This document shows positions 51,106 through 59,979 of a stretch of DNA of 64,000 nt, piece after piece. Origin of the DNA: Nodosilinea sp. P-1105 (GTDB lineage Bacteria > Cyanobacteriota > Cyanobacteriia > Phormidesmidales > Phormidesmidaceae); assembly GCF_012911975.1 (NCBI RefSeq), contig NZ_SMDQ01000027.1:1-64000 (forward strand), given 5' to 3'. Both the position numbers and the translations under genes were made by a program. Below the pieces are notes generated by a model, which saw only the letters and a program-made list of their open reading frames with translations, made no database searches and had not been told where the DNA came from. Position 1 is the stretch's first letter. Every line of letters begins with the position of its first letter.

Positions 51106-51669
51106 CTACATGGGCTTGGCAAACACCTGCACCCAATACAGGCGTCCCCCGGCTTCCGCCCGTCCCAACCCCAGTTCGGTAAAGGTAGGGTTTAATAGGT
51201 TTTGACGGTGACCGGGGCTATTTAGCCAACTTTCCATCACGGCAGCGGCCGTGGGCTGCCCCATGGCCACATTCTCGCCAATGGCCCGCCAGCGATAGCC
51301 AGTGGCGTCAATCCGCGATCGCATCGTTGAACCATCCGACCCTGTGTGGCTGAGCCGCCCTGTGCTGGCCATATCCTGGGCATGGCCCTGGGCCGCAGTG
51401 GTCAACTGGGGATTCAGTCTGAGGGGATTCACCCCCGCTTGTTGGCGTTCCTGGTTCACTCGGGTCAGCAGTTCGGCAACGGCTGGGTCCTCCGCTTGGC
51501 TCAGGTGCTGCGCCGGGACTACTTCTAACGCCGGACTCAACCTCTGGCTAGCGGCGATCGCCCCCAGGTCCACCCCAGCGTTCCACAGCCCGCCTGCAAA
51601 TAGGGCCAAACTAACCCCCCCTAACCCGAACGATTTAAATAAGTTGCCAGCCATCCCATACCTCACCAT
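51106..51669 (-). CDS. CAP (SCP/PR1) domain secreted protein
   Basis: 187 residues. A signal-like hydrophobic start (LGGVSLALFAGGLWNAGVDL) precedes a CAP domain: AELLTRVNQERQQAGVNPLR, TTAAQGHAQDMASTGRLSHT, IGENVAMGQPTAAAVMESWL, NSPGHRQNLLNPTFTELGLG. The CAP His/Glu residues (H in GHAQDM, E in IGENV, H in GHRQN) are present. Extracellular; lipid binding or proteolysis are proposed for the family. Confidence 0.85.
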   Translation of the reverse strand: MVRYGMAGNLFKSFGLGGVSLALFAGGLWNAGVDLGAIAASQRLSPALEVVPAQHLSQAEDPAVAELLTRVNQERQQAGVNPLRLNPQLTTAAQGHAQDMASTGRLSHTGSDGSTMRSRIDATGYRWRAIGENVAMGQPTAAAVMESWLNSPGHRQNLLNPTFTELGLGRAEAGGRLYWVQVFAKPM

Positions 51670-51698
51670 AGGTAACCCTAGGGTTGACGTCCCCTAGG

Positions 51699-52610
51699 CT
51701 ACGACAGTTCCACTCGGTTGAGGGGGGCTATCACGGGGCGTGGCCGTGGATACTGAGCCATCAGCCGCTGCACCTCCTCGGCATGGTAAGAGCTGCGAGT
51801 CAATGGAGAAGACACCACCTGCAAAAAGCCCTTGGCTTCCCCAGCCACCCGCCAGGCATCGAACTGAGCTGGGGTAATGAACTCGACCACAGGTAGGTGT
51901 TTTGAACCAGGGGAAAGGTACTGACCCAGGGTGAGAATATCGCAGTCCACAGCCCGTAAATCGTCCATCACCTGCTGCACTTCAGTATCGGTTTCCCCCA
52001 AGCCAGCCATCAACCCTGATTTGGTGTAAACCCAGGGAGCCCATTCCCGGCTGCGGCGCAGCAGTTCTAAGGAGCGATCGTACTTACCTTGGGGCCGCAC
52101 CCGCCGATACAGGCGAGGCACGGTCTCTGTATTGTGATTGAGCACGTGGGGCTGGGCTGCCAAAATTGTGGCTAGGGCATCCCAATTGCCGCACAAATCA
52201 GGAATTAGCACCTCAATGGTGGTTTGGGGCGACAGGGCTTTGACCGCCTGGATACAAGCCACAAACTGACTGGCCCCGCCATCTTCCAGGTCATCGCGGT
52301 TCACAGAGGTAATTACCACATGGTTTAGCCCCATGCGCCGTACAGATTCAGCTAATCGAGCTGGTTCTGTGGGATCTAGGGTCTTGGGTTGCTTCTCAAA
52401 GTCGATGTCACAGTAGGGGCAGGCCCGGGTGCAAGCAGGCCCCATAATTAAAAAGGTTGCGGTACCGGCCTTAAAACATTCCCCAATATTGGGGCAAGAG
52501 GCCTCTTCGCAAACGGTGTTAAGACCCAAGTCTTGCAGGATCGCCTTAACGGCCCCAACCCGCTCCCATTGAGGTGCTTTAACCCTTAACCAGTCTGGTT
52601 TTACAGTCAC
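51699..52610 (-). CDS. lipA: Lipoyl synthase
   Basis: 303 residues from GTG 52610. Two Fe-S clusters can be read. The auxiliary cluster is in [20 protein letters not shown] (C-x4-C-x5-C), and the radical-SAM cluster in [15 protein letters not shown] (CxxxCxxC). Also [37 protein letters not shown] and [20 protein letters not shown]. It inserts the two sulfurs into octanoyl groups of E2/H proteins. Lone gene; converges with the short promoter of the L,D-transpeptidase. Confidence 0.93.
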   Translation of the reverse strand: MTVKPDWLRVKAPQWERVGAVKAILQDLGLNTVCEEASCPNIGECFKAGTATFLIMGPACTRACPYCDIDFEKQPKTLDPTEPARLAESVRRMGLNHVVITSVNRDDLEDGGASQFVACIQAVKALSPQTTIEVLIPDLCGNWDALATILAAQPHVLNHNTETVPRLYRRVRPQGKYDRSLELLRRSREWAPWVYTKSGLMAGLGETDTEVQQVMDDLRAVDCDILTLGQYLSPGSKHLPVVEFITPAQFDAWRVAGEAKGFLQVVSSPLTRSSYHAEEVQRLMAQYPRPRPVIAPLNRVELS

Positions 52611-52725
52611 AGATTCGTCTAAAAATGGGGTGCGCTTTAATCATAACAAGCCCTAGCCCCAGGGCTGATAAGATTTGACATTTGCCCCCTGTGCTGTCCC
52701 TCAGCGATCGCAGTATTCTTAACTT

Positions 52726-53301
52726 ATGGAAACCCCATCTCCCCTGAATCGCTGCGCCGTTGTGCTGTGTTATGTCGCTGCTGGCTTTTTAGCAGCTGGG
52801 ACTTGGCGTGACTATGTGGCCAACCCTAACCCAGTGGGACAACCGTTTCAGCGCTACTCCCTCACCCGGCTGACCACGATGCTCAGCCATGCTCCTACCA
52901 CTTTAATCACAGCCAATACTCGCATTGAAATTAATCTCAGCCAGCGACAGCTTATCCTCTACCAGAACGATATGGTTCAGGCTGAATTCCCAGTAGCCAT
53001 TGGCCAAGACGATTGGCAAACCCCCCTCGGCGACTTTGCGGTGCGCGATATGCGGGTAGATCCTGTCTGGCGACACCCAATCACCAAAGAAGCGGTGCAG
53101 TCAGGCCCCACCAACCCCCTCGGCTCCCGCTGGATTGGCTTTGCCACAGACGGGGACTACCACATCGGCATCCATGGCACCAACCAGGAGGACTCCATAG
53201 GCGAAGCGGTATCCCATGGCTGTGTGCGCATGTTCGACCATGACATTCAAAGCCTTTACAGCCGGGTCACGGTCGGCACCCCCATAATTGTTAAGCCTTA
53301 A
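52726..53301 (+). CDS. L,D-transpeptidase (YkuD domain), secreted
   Basis: 191 residues. The N-terminal hydrophobic stretch CAVVLCYVAAGFLAAGTW is a signal peptide or anchor. The YkuD domain begins RIEINLSQRQLILYQNDM. Active site: IHGTNQEDSIGEAVSHGCVR, with catalytic Cys in SHGCVRM and the conserved His upstream. It forms 3-3 cross-links in peptidoglycan or attaches proteins. Converges with the next gene. Confidence 0.9.
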   Translation: METPSPLNRCAVVLCYVAAGFLAAGTWRDYVANPNPVGQPFQRYSLTRLTTMLSHAPTTLITANTRIEINLSQRQLILYQNDMVQAEFPVAIGQDDWQTPLGDFAVRDMRVDPVWRHPITKEAVQSGPTNPLGSRWIGFATDGDYHIGIHGTNQEDSIGEAVSHGCVRMFDHDIQSLYSRVTVGTPIIVKP

Positions 53302-53312
53302 GCGGTTAAGCC

Positions 53313-54368
53313 CTAAACTGCAATGGTCACTTCGGCTTCAGCCGGTATTGAATTGGTCGCCAAGTCAACCAACTGCCAGGGCTTACCATCTAGGGCCATT
53401 TGTTCAATTAGGCTAGCTAGTCGTAGTGCTTTCAGGGCCTGCTCACCACCAACAGAGGGCTTTTCTCCACCTCGGACACAATTAATAAAGTGTTCTAATT
53501 CCGCATGCAGGGGCTCGATATTGCTGGTGTAAACCTTTTCAATCAGACCGTCTTGACGGTAAAGCACCTGCCCGTAATCTGTGGAACAATCCGCTGTTGT
53601 TTGTCGGTGAATCAAAATTTCATTGTTGAGGAAGTCGGCGTCGGTGAGAGAATTTTTGCAGTGGGCCGTAATGCTGCGAATCTTTCGGTGGGTGACTTTA
53701 CTCGAAGTCAGGGTGGCCACAATTCCGTTGCTGAACCCTAGGGTGGCGGTCACATAGTCTAGATAACCCGAGTTAGATGCCCGGCTACCATTAGCCGTCA
53801 GGGTAGACACCGAAGACCCCGCTAATTCCAGGAGCAGGTCAATGTCGTGGATCATCAGGTCCAGGACCACTGACACATCATTAGCCCGCTGGGAATAGGG
53901 GCTCATGCGGCGAGCTTCTAGGGCTAGAAGTTCCTCTGTTTTAAGGACTTTGTGCAGTTCTTGAAAGGCTGGATTAAACCGCTCGATGTGACCCACCTGC
54001 AGAATACAGTTGGTGGTGGCAGCGGCGTTTACTAACGACTCTGCCTCGGCAATGCTGGCTGCGATCGGCTTTTCAATCAGCACATGTACTCCGGCTTGCA
54101 GACAAGCCATACCCACCGCATGGTGTAGCCGGGTGGGCACCGCTACACACACCGCATCCACATGGTTCAACAGATCCTGGTAGTCTTCAAAAAAACGGAC
54201 CCGATACTTACCCGCTGTATCTAGGCCACGTTCCACATTGACATCAGATATGCCAACTAACTCCACATCCTTGAATCGGCTGAGCACCCGAGTATGATGC
54301 TGGCCCATATTGCCAACACCGATGACACCTACACGGATTGGATCAGATTGATTTCGAGATGGATGCAT
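53313..54368 (-). CDS. Gfo/Idh/MocA family NAD(P)-dependent oxidoreductase
   Basis: 351 residues from ATG 54368; a GTG 33 bases upstream is possible. Rossmann motif VGVIGVGNMGQHHTRVLSRF, then VCVAVPTRLHHAVGMACLQA and GVHVLIEKPIAASIAEAESL with the catalytic EKP, DLMIHDIDLLLELAG, and a long C-terminal substrate domain. Such enzymes oxidise or isomerise sugars; the substrate cannot be read. No sugar-pathway partner is adjacent. Confidence 0.86.
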   Translation of the reverse strand: MHPSRNQSDPIRVGVIGVGNMGQHHTRVLSRFKDVELVGISDVNVERGLDTAGKYRVRFFEDYQDLLNHVDAVCVAVPTRLHHAVGMACLQAGVHVLIEKPIAASIAEAESLVNAAATTNCILQVGHIERFNPAFQELHKVLKTEELLALEARRMSPYSQRANDVSVVLDLMIHDIDLLLELAGSSVSTLTANGSRASNSGYLDYVTATLGFSNGIVATLTSSKVTHRKIRSITAHCKNSLTDADFLNNEILIHRQTTADCSTDYGQVLYRQDGLIEKVYTSNIEPLHAELEHFINCVRGGEKPSVGGEQALKALRLASLIEQMALDGKPWQLVDLATNSIPAEAEVTIAV

Positions 54369-54847
54369 ATCTAAGGCAGATGACGATAGGGGGAGATGCA
54401 CGTCTGTCCCTCCTTTGTGGGGACGAAAATACGTTAAAACGATACCGTCGCCCTAAGTAACCTAGTCAGGGTTTAATTGTGCAGCTCTTTGCACACAAAA
54501 TCGGTTGGTGAACTTGGACTAGGTTGAAGAGGGATCTGAATCAAGCCCTTTAGGGCTAAATTCATCCAGATAGTATCACAATGCTTAGACCTGTAAAGAA
54601 TAATTGCCTAATCTAACGATAGAACGCCTTCTATTTCCCTGAAAAGACATAGGCCTGGGGAACAACTTGAGCCGGACTTATCCGCTATGCCAACTGAGAC
54701 TATTTAGCGTAGCCTTTCTGGCCTGCTAGATCTAAACCTTGGGAAGATATTGAGCTGGAACACAGTTAACAGGGTACCGGCTGGTCTTAGGTCAATTGAC
54801 GAGGATGTGGCAGTTTTCCAGCTGGTTCGAGGGAACACGACGATCGC
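54369..54847. other. Gap between oxidoreductase and CNNM genes
   Basis: About 480 bases, no gene recognised. The oxidoreductase promoter must lie near 54400-54480. Multiple AT-rich stretches around 54570-54640 and GGTACCGGCTGG at 54773; no long hairpin, tRNA, or known repeat family found. Confidence 0.3.
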
Positions 54848-56302
54848 TTAAGGGGCTTTAGGCCGATCTACGGCTGGAAAGAAGATCGGAGTGTTGGGAT
54901 CGACAGGATGGGTCATAGCGCTTTCGGCTAGGGGATCTAGGGGTTTGACCAAAATATCTTCCAGGCGAGGGCCGTCGGTAGACAGCACAATCCACTCTCG
55001 ATTGGCGTAGATCAAGCGATCGCCATCCCGTGGAATCTTTTGCATTTGGTAGATTAAAAAGCCCCCTAAGGTCTGATAGTCTTCGTCATAGGGCAGTTCT
55101 AAACCCAATAATTCGTTGGCCTCTTCCAGGTCGGTGTAGGCTTTAATCCGATAAGACTGGTCTTCTAGCAATTGCACTGGCAAATCGTCCTGGCTGTCAG
55201 GTTCGTTGATTTCACCGATGATTTCAGTGGTTAAATCTCGCAGGGTCAATAGACCTGCGGTGCCCCCAAACTCATCCACCACCATGACCAATTCTTGCCC
55301 CGTGCGCTGCATGGTGGCCAGCAATTCGTGCAGGGGGGTGTACTCGGGTACAAACCGAGCCGGCTTGACCCAGGGCTGGATCGAGCTGTCTAGGGTGATG
55401 TCTTGTTTCGCTAGGGGCTGTAGCAGTTGCTTCACATCGACAATGCCTTGGATGTCATCCAAAGAGTCGCCGATTACCGGGTAGCGGGAATGTTCGGTCG
55501 CGGCAAACACATCCAGCAGGTCCCCAAAGGTTGCTTCGAGGGGCACCCCATGCACTTGAGTGCGGGGAATCATAATTTCCCCAGCGGTGAAGTCCCGAAA
55601 TTCAAATACATTGTTCAACAGCTCTCGCTCATCTGCGTCTAAGCCGGGGGTTTCGGCGGTAGTGCTGATAATCAGCTGCAATTCTTCTGGGGTAAGCCGA
55701 CTGTAGCTAAATTGGTTACTGTACTGGATATTCACCAGTCGCAGCAGCCGCCGAGTGGACTGGTTTAACACCCAAATGAACGGGTTAAATAGTTGGGCAA
55801 TGGTCACACTCGCAGGTCCCAAAAAACGCGCCACCTGCTCGGGGTACAACATTGCGACAGACTTGGGGCAGAGCTCTCCTAGAACGATTTGCAAGTAGGC
55901 GATCAGCATAAAGGCCACGGGCACCGCAATGGTGTGAGCCATGGCGTGGCTTTGGGCGGCGTTGAGGGGGGTTTGGGTAATCCAAAAGGCCAGGGTGGCA
56001 GCCATGGTACTTTCGCCAATCCAGCCCAGGGCCAGGCTAGAGAGGGTAATGCCAAACTGAGTGGTAGACAGCAGTCGATCTAAACTGCGCTGGAGTTGCT
56101 GAACGGTTTTAGCCCGCAGATCACCTTCATAAACTAATTGGCTAATGCGCGATCGCCGCACCGATACCATAGAAAATTCGGCGGCCACAAAAAAAGCGTT
56201 GATGCCAATCAGCAGAAAGACCGCCATTAATCGGGACAGAACCGCAGAGGGCGGCAGTTCTTCCGGAATGACCACAACCAACACCTGGAGAGAGATGTTC
56301 AT
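54848..56302 (-). CDS. CNNM/CorC-type membrane protein with CBS pair (hemolysin-related)
   Basis: 484 residues from ATG 56302; a TTG 27 bases earlier is possible. CNNM domain with four helices: VFLLIGINAFFVAAEFSMVS, SRISQLVYEGDLRAKTVQQL and IVLGELCPKSVAMLYPEQV. The CBS pair follows (RDFTAGEIMIPRTQVHGVP, YPVIGDSLDDIQGIVDVKQL, ELVMVVDEFGGTAGLLTLRD), and then the CorC_HlyC domain (SYRIKAYTDLEEANELLGLE, YQTLGGFLIYQMQKIPRDGD). Members handle Mg2+/Co2+ efflux; haemolysin is a historical name. An 83-residue gene lies 75 bases upstream on the same strand. Confidence 0.88.
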   Translation of the reverse strand: MNISLQVLVVVIPEELPPSAVLSRLMAVFLLIGINAFFVAAEFSMVSVRRSRISQLVYEGDLRAKTVQQLQRSLDRLLSTTQFGITLSSLALGWIGESTMAATLAFWITQTPLNAAQSHAMAHTIAVPVAFMLIAYLQIVLGELCPKSVAMLYPEQVARFLGPASVTIAQLFNPFIWVLNQSTRRLLRLVNIQYSNQFSYSRLTPEELQLIISTTAETPGLDADERELLNNVFEFRDFTAGEIMIPRTQVHGVPLEATFGDLLDVFAATEHSRYPVIGDSLDDIQGIVDVKQLLQPLAKQDITLDSSIQPWVKPARFVPEYTPLHELLATMQRTGQELVMVVDEFGGTAGLLTLRDLTTEIIGEINEPDSQDDLPVQLLEDQSYRIKAYTDLEEANELLGLELPYDEDYQTLGGFLIYQMQKIPRDGDRLIYANREWIVLSTDGPRLEDILVKPLDPLAESAMTHPVDPNTPIFFPAVDRPKAP

Positions 56303-56377
56303 AGCCACGGGGTGCTCAAGTGGCGCCAAGGTCAGCCCTCTCCCTAGAGGGTGCTTGGATAACAGCCAGCTCGCCCG

Positions 56378-56629
56378 CTACTGACCTCCGCCGTTAATAC
56401 GAGCTTGCACCTGCTGTAAAATCTCGTCTTCGCTTAACAAAATAACGCTACCTTGCCCAGTGGTGGCTCCGTCGCGACTAACTGGGGTTCCACTGGATGG
56501 ACGAGCCTCTGGCTGGCGCACCCCCGTTAGGGCCTGCCGACCCAGGGTAAATCCCCACGATGCACTAACAACCCCTGAACCAATCATCAGGGACAACAGA
56601 ATCAGGGTGAAAGCAACGGCAGGATTCAT
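56378..56629 (-). CDS. Small membrane-anchored hypothetical protein
   Basis: 83 residues from ATG 56629 (GTG 56659 possible). One helix at the start (AVAFTLILLSLMIGSGVVSA), then GFTLGRQALTGVRQPEARPS, a Ser/Thr-rich region, and LSEDEILQQVQARINGGGQ at the end. No family recognised. Same direction as the CNNM gene and 75 bases upstream, so possibly co-transcribed. Confidence 0.5.
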   Translation of the reverse strand: MNPAVAFTLILLSLMIGSGVVSASWGFTLGRQALTGVRQPEARPSSGTPVSRDGATTGQGSVILLSEDEILQQVQARINGGGQ

Positions 56630-56977
56630 GGTGGAGCCTAGGCTGCGGCAAGTGGACACCTACTAGCATATCGATAGAACCAAATTTTGACCTATAAATC
56701 CTAGGGATGCAAGTCCTTTTTTTTGACTCCGATAATGAGTACTGGCTGGCAGAGATGTAACTCCCCTGGCCGAGGGGGTCGGGTGTCAGGTGCCGGGTAT
56801 CAGGTATCAAGCAGGGTTGGCCGACTAATGCCACAACGGACTAGGACAATGGCTGGATAGCGAGAGGCTTCCCTTGTCAGGAGATGTCTTGGTCCAGGTG
56901 CCATGTAATGTTTAGACAAATTAGCCAAAAATTTTTGGCCATTGGCTGGAGACGCCATACAATAGTATTGACCTTAG
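56630..56977. other. Gap between the 83-residue gene and tRNA-Ile
   Basis: No gene. Holds the heptamer array listed separately at 56775-56809. Upstream of the tRNA, CAATAGTATTGACC (56961-56974) is AT-rich and probably part of its promoter. No other structure was recognised. Confidence 0.3.
56775..56809. repeat. Heptamer array GGTGTCA-type, five units
   Basis: GGGGTCG, GGTGTCA, GGTGCCG, GGTATCA and GGTATCA in tandem. Another unrelated-sequence array with a 7-bp period. Confidence 0.6.
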
Positions 56978-57050
56978 CCAGGGTTGGCCGAGCGGATTAG
57001 GCAGCGAACTCATAATTCGCCTTAGGCAGGTTCAACTCCTGCACCCTGGA
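56978..57050 (+). tRNA. trnI-CAU: tRNA-Ile(CAU), lysidine type
   Basis: 73 bases fold as a cloverleaf. Acceptor CCAGGGT (56978-56984) pairs with ACCCTGG (57043-57049), discriminator A 57050. D stem GCC/GGC, anticodon stem GCGAA/TTCGC with loop CTCATAA (anticodon CAT), variable loop CTTAG, T stem GCAGG/CCTGC with loop TTCAACT. Elongator-Met is the alternative for CAU, but the D arm (TGGCCGAGCGGATTAGGC) and AACTCATAATTCG resemble chloroplast trnI-CAU (ATGGCTGAATGG...AACTCATAATTGG), where C34 is changed to lysidine by TilS to read AUA. CCA is not encoded. Confidence 0.85.
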
Positions 57051-57055
57051 TTTTA

Positions 57056-57454
57056 TTAAAGCCGCTCAAAAATAAATTCTGTACCGACCGCTGGAGCCTG
57101 GCTGCTTGGCATGGTCAGCAGGCTGGTGTTAAAGGGGGTGGCCATGTCAGGCACCCGCAGGGTTGGATCGACCCCGGTTTGCAGCAGCATCAGATCCCGA
57201 ACTGCGGCGGAGGTGGCGTGGCTATCCCACTCAATTTCTCGCTCGGGAAACCCAAAACCAACGATGCGAGCAGCCTGGCGGCTAATGGAGCGATTGCGAT
57301 AGAAATCCCCCGAGTAGGTGGAAGTGAGCTCGTCCATGGCGTCGGGAATAGTTTGCCGGGGAGCTTCTTGGGCCCACCCAGCTGGGGCGGCGATCGCCGC
57401 TGCCGCCACCAGTGCCAAGCTTATCCCTGAAATGTGATTTAATTGAATGCCCAT
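57056..57454 (-). CDS. Secreted hypothetical protein
   Basis: 132 residues from ATG 57454. Signal peptide ISLALVAAAAIAAPAGWAQE with cleavage after WAQ or AGW. The mature part is alpha-helical at first (IPDAMDELTSTYSGDFYRNR, SISRQAARIVGFGFPEREIE) and ends with LMLLQTGVDPTLRVPDMATP and FNTSLLTMPSS. Probably periplasmic; no family recognised. Convergent with tRNA-Ile, whose 3' end is 6 bases from the stop. Confidence 0.6.
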   Translation of the reverse strand: MGIQLNHISGISLALVAAAAIAAPAGWAQEAPRQTIPDAMDELTSTYSGDFYRNRSISRQAARIVGFGFPEREIEWDSHATSAAVRDLMLLQTGVDPTLRVPDMATPFNTSLLTMPSSQAPAVGTEFIFERL

Positions 57455-57687
57455 GGCCAAGCCTCCTCAACAACCCAATGTAACAGTACGATACGGTGGG
57501 ATCTGGCTAAACTGCCCCAGGGTCATCCCCGATCGCGGTAGATACAGCCAGAATCTCCCAGTCCACGTCCTTTATAGCGCAACCCAGCCAAAACGGAACA
57601 CCTCGGGCCAATAATTTCCAAGAGCAACCTCTGAGTACCGATAAGTACAGACACGTTAGAAACGGACACGTAAGTAAGACGAGATCT

Positions 57688-58305
57688 ATGACCCAACTGC
57701 TGCTTGATATTCCGGCTCAGTCTTTGGTAAACCTGGGGCTAAAGGAGCTGCGATCGCGCCTGTTAGATTTAATTTGCCAGGGGGCCTACCAAGAAGGAGA
57801 CTTTGTGCTTACCTCTGGTCAGCGCAGCAGCTACTACATTAATGGTAAGTTGGTCACTCTCCACCCCCAGGGGGCACTGATGGTGGGGCGACTGTTACTA
57901 GAACAAATCAATCCTGCTGCAGCCGGGGTAGCAGGGCTGACCCTAGGGGCTGACCCCATGGTCACAGCTGTGAGTCTGGTGGGGATGTACCGCGATCGCC
58001 CCCTGTTTCCCTTGATTATTCGCAAACAGGCCAAGGGCCACGGCACCAAAGCCTACATTGAAGGGGTACCGCTACCCCCTGGCAGTACCGTGACTGTCCT
58101 AGAAGATGTGGTCACCACGGGGCAATCAGCTTTGCAAGCGGTAGAGCGCCTCCAAGGGGCCGGGTATCAAGTGGATCAAATTTTAGCCCTGGTGGATCGT
58201 CAGCAGGGTGGGGCTCAGCTTTACCAAGACCAGGGGCTAGCCTTTACGGCCCTCTTTACCATCAACGATATCCAGGCTCACTGGGCCATGCTCAAGTCTC
58301 AGTAA
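57688..58305 (+). CDS. pyrE: Orotate phosphoribosyltransferase
   Basis: 205 residues. PRTase fold. N-terminal YQEGDFVLTSGQRSSYYING, then LTLGADPMVTAVSLVGMYRD, PLFPLIIRKQAKGHGTKAYI (with the flexible-loop lysines) and the PRPP motif VTVLEDVVTTGQSALQAVER. It makes OMP in pyrimidine synthesis. The methyltransferase that follows begins 10 bases after the stop, so the two are probably co-transcribed. Confidence 0.92.
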   Translation: MTQLLLDIPAQSLVNLGLKELRSRLLDLICQGAYQEGDFVLTSGQRSSYYINGKLVTLHPQGALMVGRLLLEQINPAAAGVAGLTLGADPMVTAVSLVGMYRDRPLFPLIIRKQAKGHGTKAYIEGVPLPPGSTVTVLEDVVTTGQSALQAVERLQGAGYQVDQILALVDRQQGGAQLYQDQGLAFTALFTINDIQAHWAMLKSQ

Positions 58306-58315
58306 CGTCATTCCT

Positions 58316-58855
58316 GTGAATTCCGACCCTTTAAGCTCTTCTGCTCTCCCTCGACCAGACATTGGCTTTATTCCCACCCCCGCCGATGCCATGGCCGCGA
58401 TGTTAACCCTGGCTGAACTGACCCCCCAAGACCAGGTCTACGATCTGGGCTGTGGTGATGGCCGATTACTGATTCAAGCCGCTTTGAATTACGGAGTATC
58501 GGGGGTAGGGGTGGATGTTAATTCCCAGTTGCTGGTTCAGGCTCGCGATCGGGCCTGGGAAACTGACACCGACCGCCAACTTACGTTTGTGCAGGGCAAC
58601 CTGTTTGAGTTCCCCCTGCATAGGGCCACGGTGGTGCTGATTTACTTGTTGCCTCACCTGAACTTGCGCTTAAGACCTAGGTTGTTGACTCAACTTCCTC
58701 CAGGCAGCCGCATCGTCTCTCATCAGTTTGATATGGATGACTGGCCCCCCACTCATACCCTGGCCTTAGCACAATCTGAAGAAGATTCAGTGATTTATCG
58801 GTGGGATATTCCTAAGCGATTGCAGGTTTTTGAGCGACCCAGTATTTGCTCATAA
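58316..58855 (+). CDS. Class I SAM-dependent methyltransferase
   Basis: 179 residues starting at GTG 58316. SAM site QVYDLGCGDGRLLIQAALNY, then GVGVDVNSQLLVQARDRAWE, FVQGNLFEFPLHRATVVLIY and HQFDMDDWPPTHTLALAQSE. A minimal Rossmann methyltransferase; substrate unknown. Immediately behind pyrE. Its last 44 bases overlap the end of the opposing methyltransferase. Confidence 0.82.
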   Translation: MNSDPLSSSALPRPDIGFIPTPADAMAAMLTLAELTPQDQVYDLGCGDGRLLIQAALNYGVSGVGVDVNSQLLVQARDRAWETDTDRQLTFVQGNLFEFPLHRATVVLIYLLPHLNLRLRPRLLTQLPPGSRIVSHQFDMDDWPPTHTLALAQSEEDSVIYRWDIPKRLQVFERPSICS

Positions 58856-59861
58856 AGTGAACTTGATTGGTCACCTCCTCAAAGCCTGCGGTAATCAGCC
58901 GACTATTGAGATCATCCGTCGTATAGTGGCGATAGTAAGGCTCATGGAACATGGCCGGGAAGTTGTCCATCATCACTTCAAATTCCGGGGAATCGACCCG
59001 TTGAATCGAGTCACAGAGCACTAGGGTTCCCCCCGGTTTGATCACCCGAAAGGCCTGATCAATCACATTTTGGCGAGCGGCGGCGGGTAACTCGTGGAAT
59101 AAAAAGACACTGACTACCGCATCGAAGTAGTCATCCACAAAGGGTAATGCCTCCCCATTCGCTTGAATCAGTTGGGGTAGCACCCCCGGTTGGGCCGATA
59201 GGGTTTCGTTAGCCTTGCGCAGATAGGCCGGGGACAGATCAACCCCATACAGAGAAGCCTTGGGTAGCATGGCCCGAATCATACTGAGGGTACGCCCTGT
59301 ACCACAGGCAACATCAAGAATTTTAGCCTTTTCCACCCCTGTTACCCCCGCTTTCAGCGAGGGTAGAATCCGCCGCCGCATTGGATCGGCATTGCCGTTA
59401 AACAAAATCTCCACCTGCAAGTCGTACAGGTGGGCCGATAAATCGCTGAGGTAGCCATCGGTCTGGTGGTGAAAATTTTGTAAGTAATACTGGGGATACC
59501 CAGAGGTATCAATGTCTTTTGCAAAGCTATGGTGATTGCGGTCAGTAGCCCGCTGCCAGATTTTGGGTAAATCTAGCCATACCAGGGGATAAAAGCGCAA
59601 GAAATCGTCCCAGGGGTTGTCAAACAGCAATTGCTTAGGATAGACACCTGCTTCGGCATCCTGCCAGTCCTGCTCTAGCAACGCTGCCATCCGTTGCTGG
59701 AGTCGCTGTAGCGTCTTCAGGTCCACTTCCTGGGTTTCGACGTTTTTAGGGGGCTGAAACGTCTTCATCAGGTTGTTGCTTAGGGTCTTGTGGGTAATCC
59801 CAAAGTATTGCTTACCCTGCTGGAAGGTCTGATAGGCCAGCTTCGTCAATGTGTCAGGCAT
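58812..59861 (-). CDS. Class I SAM-dependent methyltransferase with N-terminal helical domain
   Basis: 349 residues. Residues 1-150 are a helical extension (LAYQTFQQGKQYFGITHKTL, VWLDLPKIWQRATDRNHH, YPQYYLQNFHHQTDGYLSDL). The methyltransferase core starts KILDVACGTGRTLSMIRAML, then LYGVDLSPAYLRKANETLSA, NGEALPFVDDYFDAVVSVFL and AFRVIKPGGTLVLCDSIQR, with GFEEVTNQVHFMSKYWVAQK at the end. This layout is seen in cyanobacterial UbiE/COQ5-like proteins of unknown substrate. It overlaps the opposing gene by 44 bases at the 3' end. Confidence 0.82.
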   Translation of the reverse strand: MPDTLTKLAYQTFQQGKQYFGITHKTLSNNLMKTFQPPKNVETQEVDLKTLQRLQQRMAALLEQDWQDAEAGVYPKQLLFDNPWDDFLRFYPLVWLDLPKIWQRATDRNHHSFAKDIDTSGYPQYYLQNFHHQTDGYLSDLSAHLYDLQVEILFNGNADPMRRRILPSLKAGVTGVEKAKILDVACGTGRTLSMIRAMLPKASLYGVDLSPAYLRKANETLSAQPGVLPQLIQANGEALPFVDDYFDAVVSVFLFHELPAAARQNVIDQAFRVIKPGGTLVLCDSIQRVDSPEFEVMMDNFPAMFHEPYYRHYTTDDLNSRLITAGFEEVTNQVHFMSKYWVAQKPAIA

Positions 59862-59979
59862 ACGACTTGGAAAATTATTTTCTCAAAAGAAATTTCAAAG
59901 ACGTAAATAATTGTAACTAACTTCTCTCAGAAATGCTGCCACCCTATCTGTGCATCCACTTCATTATCATGCTCCCCCA
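59862..59979. other. Upstream region of the 349-residue methyltransferase
   Basis: AT-rich (TTATTTTCTCAAAAGAAATTT). Probable promoter region; no gene. Confidence 0.4.

Noticed and set aside
56978-57050. Initiator or elongator tRNA-Met
   Set aside because: The anticodon is CAU, but the D arm and anticodon arm are like trnI-CAU of chloroplasts, and the initiator feature of three GC pairs at the bottom of the anticodon stem is missing.
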